A stretch of 64,000 nt of DNA from positions 124,001-188,000 of the forward strand of contig CAWFKS010000006.1 of NCBI GenBank assembly GCA_963816435.1. The letters are read 5' to 3'. The notes under the pieces were generated by a model. It did no database searches. It was not told the DNA's origin and was given only the letters and a program-made list of their open reading frames with translations. How positions within the stretch are numbered: the stretch's first letter is position 1; each line of letters starts with the position of its first letter. This DNA is from CAWFKS01 sp963816435. Its GTDB lineage: Bacteria > Pseudomonadota > Alphaproteobacteria > Rhizobiales > Rhizobiaceae. Positions 18,332 through 28,826 of the stretch are shown one piece after another. The position numbers and the translations under genes are program-made.

Positions 18332-19903
18332 TTACGTACTTAGCCACTCGGCCATCATGTCGCCAAAGCGACCGGCCTCGATGAGGGGCGCCACGACACC
18401 GTGCTGAGAAATGTCCTCTAGCGGATGAAGCCTGACGCCAGGCAGAGCCGGCCAGATTCTCGGCGTGCAGCGTGTCGATGCGATGGCCGGCGCCGTAGAA
18501 AAGGTCGATGGCGGTTTGGCCGGCGCTATCTCGGACAAGATCGGCGACGTCCAGCTTTGTGGAGTTTGCGAGGCCGGCCAGGCGCCTCTGAAGAATCCTG
18601 CCGCGCATCATCCTCGATCGATCTCAGAAAGCTAGGCATGAAGTTCGTGGGAGCACCCAAGGCAATACAGCGATCAACGCCAGCAGTCAGCGCCCAGTGG
18701 ATTGCTCCGTAGCCGCCAGCTGAATTGCCGATGAAAACGAGCTGCCGACCCGGTTGCTCGAGAGACAGGAACTTCTTACGCGTCCCGTCCCATGCCGCCC
18801 CAACTCTTCACTCCCTCTAGATAGAGCAAGCGCGCGAAATCCCTGAGATAGATCGTCTCCGCGCCCAGCGCAGCCAGGAAGCGGTCGAAGCAGAGCGATG
18901 GGAAGCGCGGCCTGGTCAGCGAGGCCCGTGAACACGATGACCAGGGTCTTGCTATCGGTTGGCGTCGACCGAATGACGTCGGCATCTAAATCGTCTTCGA
19001 CGATTTCGCGGCGCAAGGCCTCATCACCCGGCAACCTGTTGGCAATGGAGCGGTTGTCGGCATCGATCTGGAGCTTCTGGGTTGTGTGGGCAGATCCCGT
19101 CGGGAGTTGACGGAGCGCCCGCCGCGAAAGGGGTAGAAGTTCGGGTGCCTCGGCGGGACCTTGCTCCAGACGGCCCATTGCCATCTGGAAGGCATCCACA
19201 TGAGCGCCGGTCTCCATCGCCAGCAGGGCCCGCATCTCTGCTGTCCGCGGTGCATCGGGCTCCGATAGTTCGTGGCGGGCCACGAGTTCCTCTGCGGCGG
19301 ATGTGTCCCGAAGACGCAGGTAGATCCGCAAGAGCGTCAGCGGCAGCATTGGATGCTGGTCGCCGTGTGCATAGCATTTTTCGGCGAATGTTCGCGCGCT
19401 CTGGAAATCGCCGCGCTGCATCGCCGCGCGATGCCCTCGACGGTAGTGCTCGCGCAGTACGTTATCGATGGCAGGGAAGCGACCCTCTCGGCCAGTATGG
19501 TAGTCCTCCAGAAGCTGCACGGCAGACTCCAGACCAGCCTCGTCGGCGGTCGCGTCTGCGAAAACGATCCGCATCGCCGCCGCCAGTGGCGAGCCGGGCT
19601 GCGCTGTTTCGGCCTCGGAAACGGCCGCTTCCGCGCCGGCGAAATCCTCCATGCGAAGCAACATCCGAAGCTTCTGGATCGGCAGCACAGGCGCCTTTTC
19701 GCCCGCCTCCATACGGCGTTCGATAGCGGCTACGGTGCGGGGCAAGTCGTTCTTGTTGAATGCAATCGCCTGATCGCGCGACGCCAGTTGCCGTTCGGAC
19801 GCGCCGGCTGCGCGAGCTTGCTGAAGAAGCTCGTCGGCCCGGTCGTAAAGCCCGTTCTTGATGCTTGTGTCCAGTTCCTGACCAGTTGAAGACTGTCGGT
19901 CAT
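18332..19903 (-). pseudogene. helical-repeat protein with C-terminal alpha/beta-hydrolase domain, multiply frameshifted
   Basis: A single gene can be traced through at least five frame changes. From an ATG near 19903 the first 300 or so residues are alpha-helical and TPR-like (ADELLQQARAAGASERQLA; ARTFAEKCYAHGDQHPMLPL). The C-terminal domain starts with KTLVIVFTGLADQAALP, continues in a second frame (ALGAETIYLRDFARLLYLEG) and in a third frame reads FIGNSAGGYGAIHWAL with a GxSxG nucleophile elbow and LGAPTNF. It then passes through TAIDLFYGAGHRIDTLHAENL, which could hold the catalytic His, to GRFGDMMAEWLST and a stop at 18332. I cannot name the family. The number of breaks is higher than in neighbouring genes, so real decay is possible, but the family-like sequence persists throughout. 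Confidence 0.6.
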
Positions 19904-20012
19904 GACTTCTCAGGGGTCGAGGAGGGGTGTGACGGATCCTGGGCAATCGCTATGATTGGCGATATCGTTTCGGCTATCAAAAATCATATCGTGGCGTCCA
20001 GCGGGGTCCGAA

Positions 20013-20816
20013 ATGACGATCAGAACGGAAGCGAAGGGGGAGATTTTCCTGGTCACCATCGACCGGCCCGAGGCGCGCAACGCCGTCAATCCGGAAATGG
20101 CGGAAGAGCTGTTTTCGGCCTTCACTGGCTTCGAACGCGACGAAGGCCTGAAGGTTGCGGTGCTTTCCGGCGTTCCCGGTGCCTTTTGTGCGGGCTTTGA
20201 TCTGAAGTTCGCCGCCGACGTGGATGAAAGCTGGTTTGCCGAGCACGATCTCGCGTCGAGCTTCGACGGCGTCGGTGACCGGCCAAGCAAGGGGCCGATG
20301 GGGCCGACACGGCTCCTGTTGTCGAAGCCGGTGATTGCCGCCGTTTCGGGCCCGGCAGTTGCAGGCGGAATGGAACTGGCTCTGTGGTGCGATCTGCGCG
20401 TCATGGAGCGCTCCGCCTACATGGGCGTCTACTGCAGGCGCTGGGGGGTGCCGCTGATCGACGGCGGCACGATCCGCCTGCCGCGCATCGTCGGACACGG
20501 CCGCGCGATGGATCTCATCCTCACGGGCCGCAAGGTCGAGGCCGAAGAATGCCTGCAGATCGGCCTGGCCAACCGGCTTTGCGCGGATGGCGCCGCGGTC
20601 GAGACGGCACTGGAGCTTGCGGCGGAACTCTGCCGTTTTCCGCAGGCATGCATGCGCGCCGATCGGATGTCTGCCATTCGCCAGTGGTCGCACGATCTGC
20701 CGCAGGCATTCGTGGGCGAGTGGGAGAGTGCCTCGGCGTTCCGCAACGAAGGCTCGGCGGGCGCGGCGCGGTTCGCTGCCGGCAAGGGTCGTTCCGGCGA
20801 TTTCGGGGAGATCTGA
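20013..20816 (+). CDS. crotonase/enoyl-CoA hydratase family protein
   Basis: 267 residues from the ATG at 20013; intact. First strand EIFLVTIDRPEARNAVN, oxyanion segments FCAGFDLKFAAD and GPAVAGGMELALWCDL, then YCRRWGVPLIDGGTIRLPRI. The Asp of PLIDGG is in the position of a catalytic acid; the upstream catalytic Glu of true hydratases is not clear. The substrate acyl-CoA is unknown. The HAD gene follows after nine bases and is probably cotranscribed. It is divergent from the broken hydrolase gene. Confidence 0.88.
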   Translation: MTIRTEAKGEIFLVTIDRPEARNAVNPEMAEELFSAFTGFERDEGLKVAVLSGVPGAFCAGFDLKFAADVDESWFAEHDLASSFDGVGDRPSKGPMGPTRLLLSKPVIAAVSGPAVAGGMELALWCDLRVMERSAYMGVYCRRWGVPLIDGGTIRLPRIVGHGRAMDLILTGRKVEAEECLQIGLANRLCADGAAVETALELAAELCRFPQACMRADRMSAIRQWSHDLPQAFVGEWESASAFRNEGSAGAARFAAGKGRSGDFGEI

Positions 20817-20825
20817 GGCGAAGCG

Positions 20826-21527
20826 ATGTCGGGCGAGCTCACCACGATCGGCTTCGATGCCGACGACACGCTCTGGCAGAACGAACAGTTCTTCCGCCTG
20901 ACGGAGGCGCGCTTTGCCGAGTTGCTCGCCGATTTTGCCGAGCCGGAGCATCTCACGCAGCGGCTGCTGGAAGCCGAAAGCCGCAATCTGGCCAGGTACG
21001 GCTTCGGCATAAAGGGGTTCACGCTGTCGATGATCGAGACGGCCATCGAAATAACCGAGGGCAGGGTGCCCGCGTCGATCATCGGCGAAATCCTCGAGGC
21101 CGGTCGCGACATGCTCGTTCATCCAGTCGAGACGCTTCCTCATGCGCGCGAAGCGCTGGAACAGGTCTCGGACCGCTTTCGCATCGTGCTGATCACCAAG
21201 GGAGACCTGTTCGATCAGGAGCGAAAGCTCGCGCAATCGGGGCTGGGCGAATTGTTCGACGCCGTCGAGATCGTCTCCGACAAGAGCCGCGGCACCTACG
21301 AGCGGATATTCGCCGAGCATGGCGACGGCGCGGAGCGGGCGATGATGGTCGGCAACTCTCTGAAGTCGGACGTAGTGCCGGCGATCGAGGCCGGGGGTTG
21401 GGGCGTCCACGTGCCGCACGAGCTCACCTGGGTTCTGGAGCACGTCGAAGCACCGACGGAATCGCCGAGATTTCGAGAGCTGGCCGATCTCGGCCAACTT
21501 CCCGACCTGCTCGCCGAAATCGGTTGA
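20826..21527 (+). CDS. HAD superfamily hydrolase
   Basis: 233 residues, intact. Motif I FDADDTLW (nucleophile and acid Asp) near residue 10, motif II VLITKGD, motif III around DKSRGTYERIF, motif IV GNSLKSDVVPAIEAGG. A helical cap follows motif I, as in the C1 subclass (YjjG/phosphoglycolate phosphatase-like). It probably acts on a small phosphorylated metabolite; the substrate is unknown. It lies nine bases after the crotonase gene and converges with the next gene. Confidence 0.9.
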   Translation: MSGELTTIGFDADDTLWQNEQFFRLTEARFAELLADFAEPEHLTQRLLEAESRNLARYGFGIKGFTLSMIETAIEITEGRVPASIIGEILEAGRDMLVHPVETLPHAREALEQVSDRFRIVLITKGDLFDQERKLAQSGLGELFDAVEIVSDKSRGTYERIFAEHGDGAERAMMVGNSLKSDVVPAIEAGGWGVHVPHELTWVLEHVEAPTESPRFRELADLGQLPDLLAEIG

Positions 21528-21530
21528 GGC

Positions 21531-22141
21531 CTACTCCTCGCCGCGGCCCCAGCGGCGACCGGACGATTTCTTTGTCTCGCCGCTGCCGTTGCTGCCCGAC
21601 TTGCGCCGGAAGGTCATGGTGAGGCCGACGACGCCGATCAGCATCAGCACATAGCCGATCGGAATTGCGCGCGGGGCAAGATCGAACGCGCCGGCGTTTA
21701 GGACGATATCGACGGTGCGGATGTCGCCGTCGCGGTCACCGCGCTGCATGGCGAACGTGTAGCTGTCAGTGTCTGCAGGTTCGATCAATCCCGCCTCGAC
21801 GGTGTAGGCGTGTTCCTCGGTCTGCGGGATTGACGAGCTGCGACGTGGCATCCGCGAAATTCAGCGGCTTGGTGAGCACCGTCTCCTTGCTGTTCGTCAC
21901 CTTGAGCGTCAACAGCGCGCTCTGGCCCTTCGGCAGAGGTCCGAGTGTCGTCATCTTGACGCCGATACGTACGGGAGCTTCTGCCAGCGACAGCCGGGCT
22001 TCGGCTGTGGTGAAACCGGAGCCGGCGTCGAAGACGCGGTAGGTGCCGATCTCGTAGTCGTCGTAGTTGCGCGAGAACCACGGGATAGGCGACGCCAAGT
22101 CCGAGTCCGGCAAGCAGGATGATGGCGAAGAAAATGCGCAT
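21531..22141 (-). CDS. predicted bitopic membrane protein of unknown function, frameshifted twice
   Basis: Reconstructed from three frames. The ATG at 22141 begins a signal/anchor segment (MRIFFAIILLAGLGLGVAYP), then the frame changes near 22085. A periplasmic beta-rich domain follows (WFSRNYDDYEIGTYRVFD; TAEARLSLAEAPVRIGVKM). After ATSQLVNP the frame changes near 21825 to QTEEHAYTVEAGLIEP, and the protein ends in one more membrane segment (AIPIGYVLMLIGVVGLTMTF) and a basic Ser/Gly-rich tail. About 200 residues. I do not recognise the family; the layout suggests a periplasmic domain held between two anchors. Confidence 0.65.
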
Positions 22142-22262
22142 GGCCGGGCTTCCGCGGGTCAGTTGATTTGCGGCTCTCTGCCACGCCCCGCGAGAGCTTG
22201 TCCAGAAGCTCACGCCGGCAAGTCCAGCCGATCGCGGTGACCGTCGACACATCGCGAGGTGC

Positions 22263-22338
22263 TGGTACGCCCAACGGGACTCGAACCCGTGTTTCCGCCG
22301 TGAAAGGGCGGCGTCCTAGACCGCTAGACGATGGGCGC
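22263..22338 (-). tRNA. tRNA-Glu (anticodon TTC)
   Basis: The minus strand folds into a full cloverleaf. The acceptor stem GCGCCCA pairs with TGGGCGT. The anticodon stem CCGCC/GGCGG encloses the loop CTTTCAC, giving anticodon TTC. The T arm is ACGGG-TTCGAGT-CCCGT. The discriminator A is followed by an encoded CCA at 22265-22263. The tRNA reads GAA and GAG codons. It stands alone, with a promoter just upstream. Confidence 0.97.
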
Positions 22339-22355
22339 GCTGAAGACGTGGCGCC

Positions 22356-22384
22356 TTATAGTCGCCCGGCAGGCGGGCGGCAAC
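22356..22384 (-). promoter_or_regulatory. sigma-70-type promoter of tRNA-Glu
   Basis: On the minus strand GTTGCC (22384-22379) and CTATAA (22361-22356) are separated by 17 bases. This resembles the rhizobial CTTGAC-N17-CTATAT consensus. The -10 box ends 17 bases before the mature tRNA 5' end. Assigned from motif and position only. Confidence 0.55.
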
Positions 22385-22431
22385 CCGTGTTCATGTGGCC
22401 AGGCAGGGAAATTTCTGCTGGCGCCGTGCGC

Positions 22432-23513
22432 CTAGTTGCGGCGCCGGCAGCGCCAGTTCCAGTCCCGCTCGGGGCCGACGTCGACATGCACGGACTTGGT
22501 GTGACAGTAGGTGCCGACGCCACCGCGACCGGGCATGGTGCGCACATAGCTGGCGAGTTCCCACTTGCTGACGCCATCGACCTGGATGTCGGCCGCCGCG
22601 CAGAACATGTGCAGCGAATTGCGCGCCCCGCGAGCCCGCCGGTTGCGGTCCGGATTGCGGTAGCCCGACGTGACGACAACGGGCTTGCCGTAGTGCCCCT
22701 CGATCGTCTTCAGCACCCGCACGAGCGAGGGCTTCAGACATGCCACGTCGACGCGGTCCGTCTGCTTGATGAGACCGTTCGGGGCGAGGCGCGCCAGCCC
22801 GGCGGCGGAAGCGAGCTGGATCGCGGGTTCGCCTTCGTTGAGGTCGATGTCGCTGTCGTCGTCGAGACCCGACTTGCGCTTGATCTCGAACAGCTCCGTC
22901 TGGCGCACGCCCGGCAGAGGCGACTGGCTGACATAGGCGTTCGCGGGGCTGGGCGTGCTTTCGGGCTCGGCCGAAGCAAGCTGAACGACCGGGCGCGGCT
23001 TCTGCGGGGCGGCTGCTCCGAACATCGGGGCAGGGGCGGCGCTCGCTTTGGCCGGCGAGAAAAGCGAGGCCAGGAAGCCGCGACGCTTGGCCTCGCGCAC
23101 CGCGGGCGCGACGGATGGAATTGCTTCCGGCGGCCTGTTCTCCAGGAATGCTGCCGTCGCCCTCGGATTTCATGAGCTCGGGCGTGGGCACGGATGCGTC
23201 GCTCTGCGCGACCTGTCGATCGGGGCTCGACCGACGAACTCCTGATGGTTTTCCGCTGCGACCGCCAGCAGGGCTTTCGCCGGAACGCAGTTCCGGAACG
23301 TAGGCGAGCGTCTGCGGCAACTCGGGGTCGCCCTCCTCCACTACGTATGTGGCGTTGTCGGAGACGGTTCGCTTCGTCGCTGCTCGACGCCACGGCCGGG
23401 CCTATGCTCATGGAGGGCTGCGGGGCAAAACCCAGCTGGGTCAGAGGATCGCCGGTGGAGGTGCAGGATGCGAGCAGACCGGACAGCAACGCCGCCAACA
23501 TGACGCGGGCCAT
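22432..23513 (-). CDS. putative lipoprotein with C-terminal M15-type (YcbK/DUF882-like) peptidase domain, frameshifted
   Basis: The ATG at 23513 starts a lipoprotein signal with lipobox LLASC (MARVMLAALLSGLLASCTS). The frame changes near 23370 into YVVEEGDPELPQTLAYVPEL, and again near 23105 into REAKRRGFLASLFSP. A long Pro/Ala-rich linker precedes the C-terminal domain. That domain has VVVTSGYRNPDRN, SLHMFCAAADIQV (His and Asp zinc ligands) and HTKSVHVDVGP (third ligand His), the layout of M15-type D-Ala-D-Ala carboxypeptidases and YcbK. It probably cleaves or binds peptidoglycan cross-bridges. About 360 residues when rejoined. Confidence 0.78.
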
Positions 23514-23769
23514 TCCGCTCGGCTGGCGCACTCCCTCAGGCTTCAATGCTGTTCCCCTTGGCGGTGGGGCCTCGCCCGGCCCGTGTCTCCCCGGCAGACT
23601 GCAAATGCAGAACATGGCTCGCTTGCCAGTCGGCCTAACCGAAGCCAGGAAGTTCCGCAATGGATCGGCAGGCGATGTGACCGCCTTCACAAGCCTCACG
23701 CAAGGAACATGGGGCTGGCGGTGGTCACAAATTGTAATTTTGTCGAATTGTTGCGTTACTGCGCTGGCG

Positions 23770-25617
23770 TCAAACCCGCACGCGAACATACTCGCCCGGG
23801 GCATCGCCAAGCACCGCCGTGCCGTCGCCGGGACTGTCGTGCGGGCACGCGGTTCGCGTCCTGCGCCTCGATCCACTTGATGCCAGTGCGGCCACCAGGA
23901 GCCGGCGTGTTCCTGCGCGTTCGGCAAGCCATTGCTCGTAGTCGCCGTCCGGCTTGCCCGCCGATCCAATACTGATACTTCTTCAGCGACGGCGGATTGA
24001 CCACGCCGGCGATGTGGCCCGAACCGGTGAGCACGAACTCTACCGGTCCGCCGAACGAGCGGCTGCCGACAAATGCCGAGCGCGCCGGGCGCGATATGGT
24101 CTTCCCGCGTCGCGAGATTGTAGATCGGTATCTTGACGTCGGAGAGCGACAGCGGCTCGTCGCCGAGGACCATCCTGCCCTGGCTCAGATTGTTCTCCAG
24201 ATAGCAGTTGCGCAGATAGTAGGAATGGTTGGCCGCGCTCATGCGCGTGGAATCCGAATTCCAGTAAAGCAGGTCGAACGGCATCGGCGTCTGGCCGCGC
24301 ATGTAGTTATTGACCACGTAAGGCCAGATCAGGTCGCCCGAGCGCAACATGTTGAAGGCCGTGGCCATCTTGTTGCCTTCCAGGTAGCCGCGCTCCTGCA
24401 TGGCGCGTTCCAGCCCCTGCACCTGTTCCTCGTCGACGAAGATCTTGAGATCGCCGGCATGGGTGAAGTCGACCTGGGTGGCAAAGAAGGTGGCGGAGCG
24501 GATGCGCTCGTCGCCGCGCCGCGCCATCAGCGCCAGCGCCGCGGCAAGCAGCGTGCCGCCGACGCAGTATCCGATGGCGTTGACCTCCCGCTCCCCGGTC
24601 GCGGCCTCGATCGTGTCCAGGCCGAGAAGAACGCCTTCGCGGATATACTCCTCCCATCCCATGCGCGGCGTGACGCTCGTCCGGGTTGACCCAGGAGATG
24701 ACGAAGACGGTGTGGCCCTGCTCGACGGCCCAGCGGATGAAGGATTTCTGCGGGTTGAGGTCGAGGATGTAGAACTTGTTGATCCACGGCGGGCATATCA
24801 GCAGCGGCCGCTTCAGCACCGTGTCGGTGGACGGCTCGTACTGGATTATCTCGGCAAGCTCGGAACGCGCCACCACCTTGCCCGGCGTGGTCGCGAGGTT
24901 CGTGCCGACGGCGAAGCGCGAATAGTCCGACTGGCGCAGTTTCAGATTGCCGTGGCCGGCCGCGATGTCCTCTGCCAGCATGTGCATCCCGCGCACCAGG
25001 TTCTCGCCGTTGGTGGCGACGGTTTCGCGGAACAGCTCGGGGTTGGTCAGAATGAAGTTCGAAGGCGAGATCGCGTGAACGACCTGGTTGACGTAGAAGC
25101 GTGCCTTGTGGCGCGTCGCCTCGTCGAGGCCGTCGGCATGTTCGACGAGATCGCCGGCCCAGTTCGAGGTGACGAGATAGGCCTGTCGCAGGAAATCGAA
25201 AAAGGCGTTGCGGCCCCATTCGGGGTCCTTGAAGCGCTTGTCGCCGGGAGGCGGCTTGACCTCGTCGGTCGCGGGAATGCCCGCTTCCTCCGGGTTGAGC
25301 CGGCGCACTGCGTTCGCCCACACACCGAGATAGCCGGAAAACAGGCGCGTCTGCGCTTCGAGCGCCCGGTTCGGGTCCGACAGCCAATATTCGGAGAGCT
25401 TGGAGAAGGTCTTGACCATGTCGGCCATCGGCTCCGACACGGTGTCGCGAATCTCGCCCTTCTCGCGCGGCGCCGTCCAGGCCGAGGCCGCCTTGCCCGC
25501 CTCCTCGATGACGCGGGCCAGATTCAGCGCGAAGCGCTCCGGATCCTTCACGATATACTGGTCGACCGACGATGGGTCGGGACCATTCTTCTTGCCCGAA
25601 TCATTGGAAGCAGACAT
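23770..25617 (-). CDS. phaC: class I poly(3-hydroxyalkanoate) synthase, frameshifted
   Basis: Polymerises 3-hydroxyacyl-CoA into storage granules. The ATG at 25617 has GGAGGAGAG upstream. The N-terminal domain includes PEWGRNAFFDFLRQAYLV and LLICPPWINKFYILDL. The frame changes near 24665, and the lipase-like box GYCVGG follows with the catalytic Cys at codon 24566-24564. Further breaks lie near 24060 and between about 23975 and 23800, where frames alternate through GSGHIAGVVNPPS (active-site His), PNAQEHAGSWWPHW and finally GDAPGEYVRVRV, which ends at 23770. About 615 residues when rejoined, the normal class I size. No phaA, phaB or phasin gene is in the window. Confidence 0.92.
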
Positions 25618-25665
25618 TTCGGACGCTCTCCTCCCGGGAGCCATTTGTTGACACAATATAATGAC

Positions 25666-26061
25666 ATGGCTCCAACGGTCCAATCGCGTCGGAAACATGG
25701 AATGCGCGCCAAGAAACCGCTCGGCAAACAGATTTCTTTGAGCCCGCGAGCGGCTGTCACGCTGCTCCTGGCCGCTACCGCTCCGGTCCTGACCGCCTGC
25801 GCGCAGGTGCCGATCGAAGAGGCCATACCCGGAGCCATAGACACCGGCACCTACCCCAACCTCAACGAGCCCGCGAAGGCTGCGACATCGCAGCTTACCG
25901 ACAGCGAAGCAAGGGCGGAACAGGCGCAACTCGAAAGGTTGCAGGCCGGCAACCTCGCGGCCGGCCGGCGCGACGGCAACAGCAAGGCGGAACTGATGCG
26001 CCTGCAGCGGCTTCGCGCACAGCATGCCAAGGATGCGCTTCGCCAGATCGAAGGCAAGTAG
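25666..26061 (+). CDS. small putative lipoprotein
   Basis: Basic N-terminus, hydrophobic stretch and lipobox-like PVLTAC, followed by a short charged domain rich in Gln, Arg and Glu (ARAEQAQLERLQAGNLAAG; LMRLQRLRAQHAKDAL) that is probably helical. The start is uncertain. ATG 25666 gives 131 residues, while ATG 25702 (MRAKKPLGKQ) gives 119 and a more typical signal peptide. It is divergent from phaC with under 50 bases between starts and is followed 55 bases later by the aminotransferase gene. No family name; function unknown. Confidence 0.7.
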   Translation: MAPTVQSRRKHGMRAKKPLGKQISLSPRAAVTLLLAATAPVLTACAQVPIEEAIPGAIDTGTYPNLNEPAKAATSQLTDSEARAEQAQLERLQAGNLAAGRRDGNSKAELMRLQRLRAQHAKDALRQIEGK

Positions 26062-26116
26062 ACCGCCACCCGGTTCAGCGATATACCGCGCACGCCAAAC
26101 GTGGACTGGAACGGCG

Positions 26117-27334
26117 ATGGAAGAGTTTCACAAGGTCAGGCGGCTGCCGCCCTACGTCTTCGAACAGGTCAACCGGCTGAAGGCGGAGGCGCGGGCCAAG
26201 GGCGCCGACATCGTCGATCTCGGCATGGGCAATCCCGACCTGCCGACGCCGAAATCGATCGTCGACAAACTGTGCGACGTGGTCCGCGACCCGCGCACCC
26301 ATCGCTACTCGTCCTCGAGAGGCATTCCCGGGCTCCGGCGCGCCCAGGCCAACTACTACGCGCGGCGATTCGGCGTGAAGCTGAACCCGGAGACCCAGGT
26401 GATCGCGACGCTGGGCTCGAAGGAAGGCTTCGCCAACATGGCTCAGGCGATCACGGCGCCTGGCGACGTCGTGCTGTGCCCGAACCCCACCTATCCGATC
26501 CACGCCTTCGGCTTCATCATGTCGGGCGGCGTGATCAGGGCGATGCAGGTGGAGCCCGATAGCGGCTTCATCTCGGCGCTGGAGCGTGCCGTCAGGCATT
26601 CGATCCCGAAGCCGCTGGCGCTGATCATGAACTATCCGTCGAACCCGACGGCGCGTGTCGCGACACTGGATTTCTACAAGGACGTGGTGAACTACGCGCG
26701 AAAGAACGACATCATCATCCTGTCCGACCTCGCCTATGCCGAAATCTATTTCGACGGCGCGCCGCCGCCCTCGATCCTGCAGGTGCCCGGTGCCATGGAC
26801 GTGGCGGTGGAGTTCACCTCGATGTCGAAGACGTTTTCCATGCCCGGCTGGCGCATGGGCTTCGCCGTCGGCAATGAACGGCTGATCGCCGCGCTGTCGC
26901 GGGTGAAATCCTATCTCGATTATGGGGCGTTCACGCCGATCCAGGTCGCCGCAACCGCAGCCCTGAACTCCGATGGTGCCGAGATCGCCGAAGTGCGCGA
27001 GATCTATCGGCGCCGGCGCGACGTCATGGTGGAGGCGTTCGGCCGCGCCGGCTGGGACGTTCCGCCGCCGGCTGCCACGATGTTCGCCTGGGCGCCGATA
27101 CCCGCCGCGTTCCGCGAACTCGGTTCGCTGGAGTTTTCCAAGCTTCTGGTGGAGAAGGCCGACGTGGCGGTTGCGCCGGGCATCGGCTTCGGCGAGCACG
27201 GGGACGACTTCGTTCGCATCGCACTGGTGGAAAACGAACACCGCATTCGCCAGGCGGCGCGCAACATCAAGCGCTTTCTCGCCTCCGGCAACGACAAGCC
27301 GGACAATGTCATTGCGCTCGGCGCCCGCCGCTGA
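26117..27334 (+). CDS. alanine-type class I/II aminotransferase (AlaC/LL-DAP aminotransferase-like)
   Basis: 405 residues from ATG 26117; intact. PLP enzyme of fold type I. VDLGMGNPD and THRYSSSRGIPGLR lie near the N-terminus, MNYPSNPTA holds the conserved Asn, SDLAYAEI the Asp/Tyr pair, and the Schiff-base Lys238 lies in SMSKTFSMPGWRMGF. The family includes AlaC and LL-diaminopimelate aminotransferases; in rhizobia this copy, placed before hom, is usually treated as an alanine transaminase. It leads the run alaC-hom-glpX-recJ. Confidence 0.9.
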   Translation: MEEFHKVRRLPPYVFEQVNRLKAEARAKGADIVDLGMGNPDLPTPKSIVDKLCDVVRDPRTHRYSSSRGIPGLRRAQANYYARRFGVKLNPETQVIATLGSKEGFANMAQAITAPGDVVLCPNPTYPIHAFGFIMSGGVIRAMQVEPDSGFISALERAVRHSIPKPLALIMNYPSNPTARVATLDFYKDVVNYARKNDIIILSDLAYAEIYFDGAPPPSILQVPGAMDVAVEFTSMSKTFSMPGWRMGFAVGNERLIAALSRVKSYLDYGAFTPIQVAATAALNSDGAEIAEVREIYRRRRDVMVEAFGRAGWDVPPPAATMFAWAPIPAAFRELGSLEFSKLLVEKADVAVAPGIGFGEHGDDFVRIALVENEHRIRQAARNIKRFLASGNDKPDNVIALGARR

Positions 27335-27377
27335 GCGAAAACCAATATACAGTGAAGTCTGAAGGGGGCGCCGGATC

Positions 27378-28692
27378 ATGGCCGAAGCGTTGCGGATAGG
27401 AATTGCCGGACTGGGAACGGTCGGCGCGTCCGTGGTGCGGGTCCTCGCCACCAAGGCCGACGAGATGACGCGGCAGTGCGGCCGCGAAATCGCAGTCGTG
27501 GCGGTTTCGGCGCGGGACCGCAACCGCGATCGCGGCGTCGATCTCGGTAACGCCCGAGTGGTTCGACGATCCCGTTGAGCTCGCAAAGTCGAGCGACATA
27601 GATGTGTTCGTCGAATTGATCGGCGGCGAGGGTGGGGCGGCGCTCGACGCAGTGAAGGCCGCTCTGGCTGCCGGCCATCACGTCGTCACCGCCAACAAAG
27701 CACTGCTTTCGAAGCATGGCGTGGCACTGGCGGAAGCGGCCGAAAAGAAGGGGCTGCTGCTCAACTACGAGGCGGCCGTCGCGGGTGGCATACCCGTCGT
27801 CAAGACGATGCGCGAGGCGCTGGCCGGCGACACGGTCAGCCGCATCTTCGGCATCATGAACGGCACCTGCAACTACATCCTGACGCGCATGGAAGCCGAA
27901 GGGCTTTCATTCGACGAATGCCTGAAGGATGCACAGCGGCTGGGTTACGCCGAGGCAGACCCGACCTTCGACATCGAGGGGCACGACACCGCCCACAAGC
28001 TGTCGATCCTGACCAGCCTGGCGTTCGGCTGCCGCATCTCGGCCGGCGACATCTACATGGAGGGCATCTCCAACATCACCCAGGCCGACATCCGCGCGGC
28101 CGGCGAACTCGGCTATCGCATCAAGCTGCTGGGCGTGGCGCAGCGGACAGACACGGGCATCGAGCAGCGCGTCCACCCCACCATGGTGCCGACCGCCTCG
28201 GTGATCGCCCAGGTGCACGGTGTCACCAATGCCGTCGCCATCGAGACTGACATACTCGGCGAACTCCTGCTGTCGGGCCCGGGCGCCGGCGGCGACGCGA
28301 CTGCCTCGGCGGTGATCGGCGACATCGCCGACATCGCCAAGAGCCGACCGGGCTTCCAGCATGGTCCGGTGTTCGGGCGCCCCGCGAAGGCGTTGCAGCC
28401 CTACAAGAAGGCGCGCATGCGCAAGCACGCGGGCGGCTATTTCATCCGTCTGACCGTTCACGACAAGATCGGCGTGTTCGCGGCGCTGACCAAGCGCATG
28501 GCCGACAACGAGATTTCCCTGGAATCCATCGTCCAGCGGGCCGACGGGCCGGCATCGAGCGCCCAGAAGACGGTGATTCTGGTCACGCACGAGACAACCG
28601 AGGCCGCGGTGCGCAAGGCGGTCGATGGCGTCACCAAGGACGGCTATCTGGTCGACACGCCGCAGGTGATCCGTATCGAACGTGCCGAGTGA
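27378..28692 (+). CDS. hom: homoserine dehydrogenase, frameshifted
   Basis: Reduces aspartate semialdehyde to homoserine, feeding threonine and methionine. The ATG at 27378 is preceded by GAAGGGGG. The Rossmann motif IGIAGLGTVGASVV is in the first frame. The frame changes near 27547, after which PEWFDDPVELAKSSDIDV continues into the catalytic domain (VTANKALLSKHG; FGIMNGTCNYILT; GYAEADPTFDIEGHD). A C-terminal ACT domain (IGVFAALTKRMADNEISL) is a likely threonine feedback site. About 437 residues when joined. One extra base near the GGTAACG stretch explains the break. Confidence 0.94.
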
Positions 28693-28826
28693 TCGGCGCC
28701 TCGGCGCTTCAATCGATTGATGTTCCGCAGCGGCGCGAAAGCAAGTTTATTGCTCTTGCCGATCTGCGGAGCGTTTGACACAAGAAGCCGCCTTCGATCC
28801 GTCAATCTTGCTCAGGAACAGACTTC

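Noticed and set aside
25648..25662. TTGACA and TATAAT seen next to each other between phaC and the small lipoprotein.
   Set aside because: Only three bases separate them, so they cannot be a -35/-10 pair; a TATAAT alone with no partner is not enough to call a promoter.
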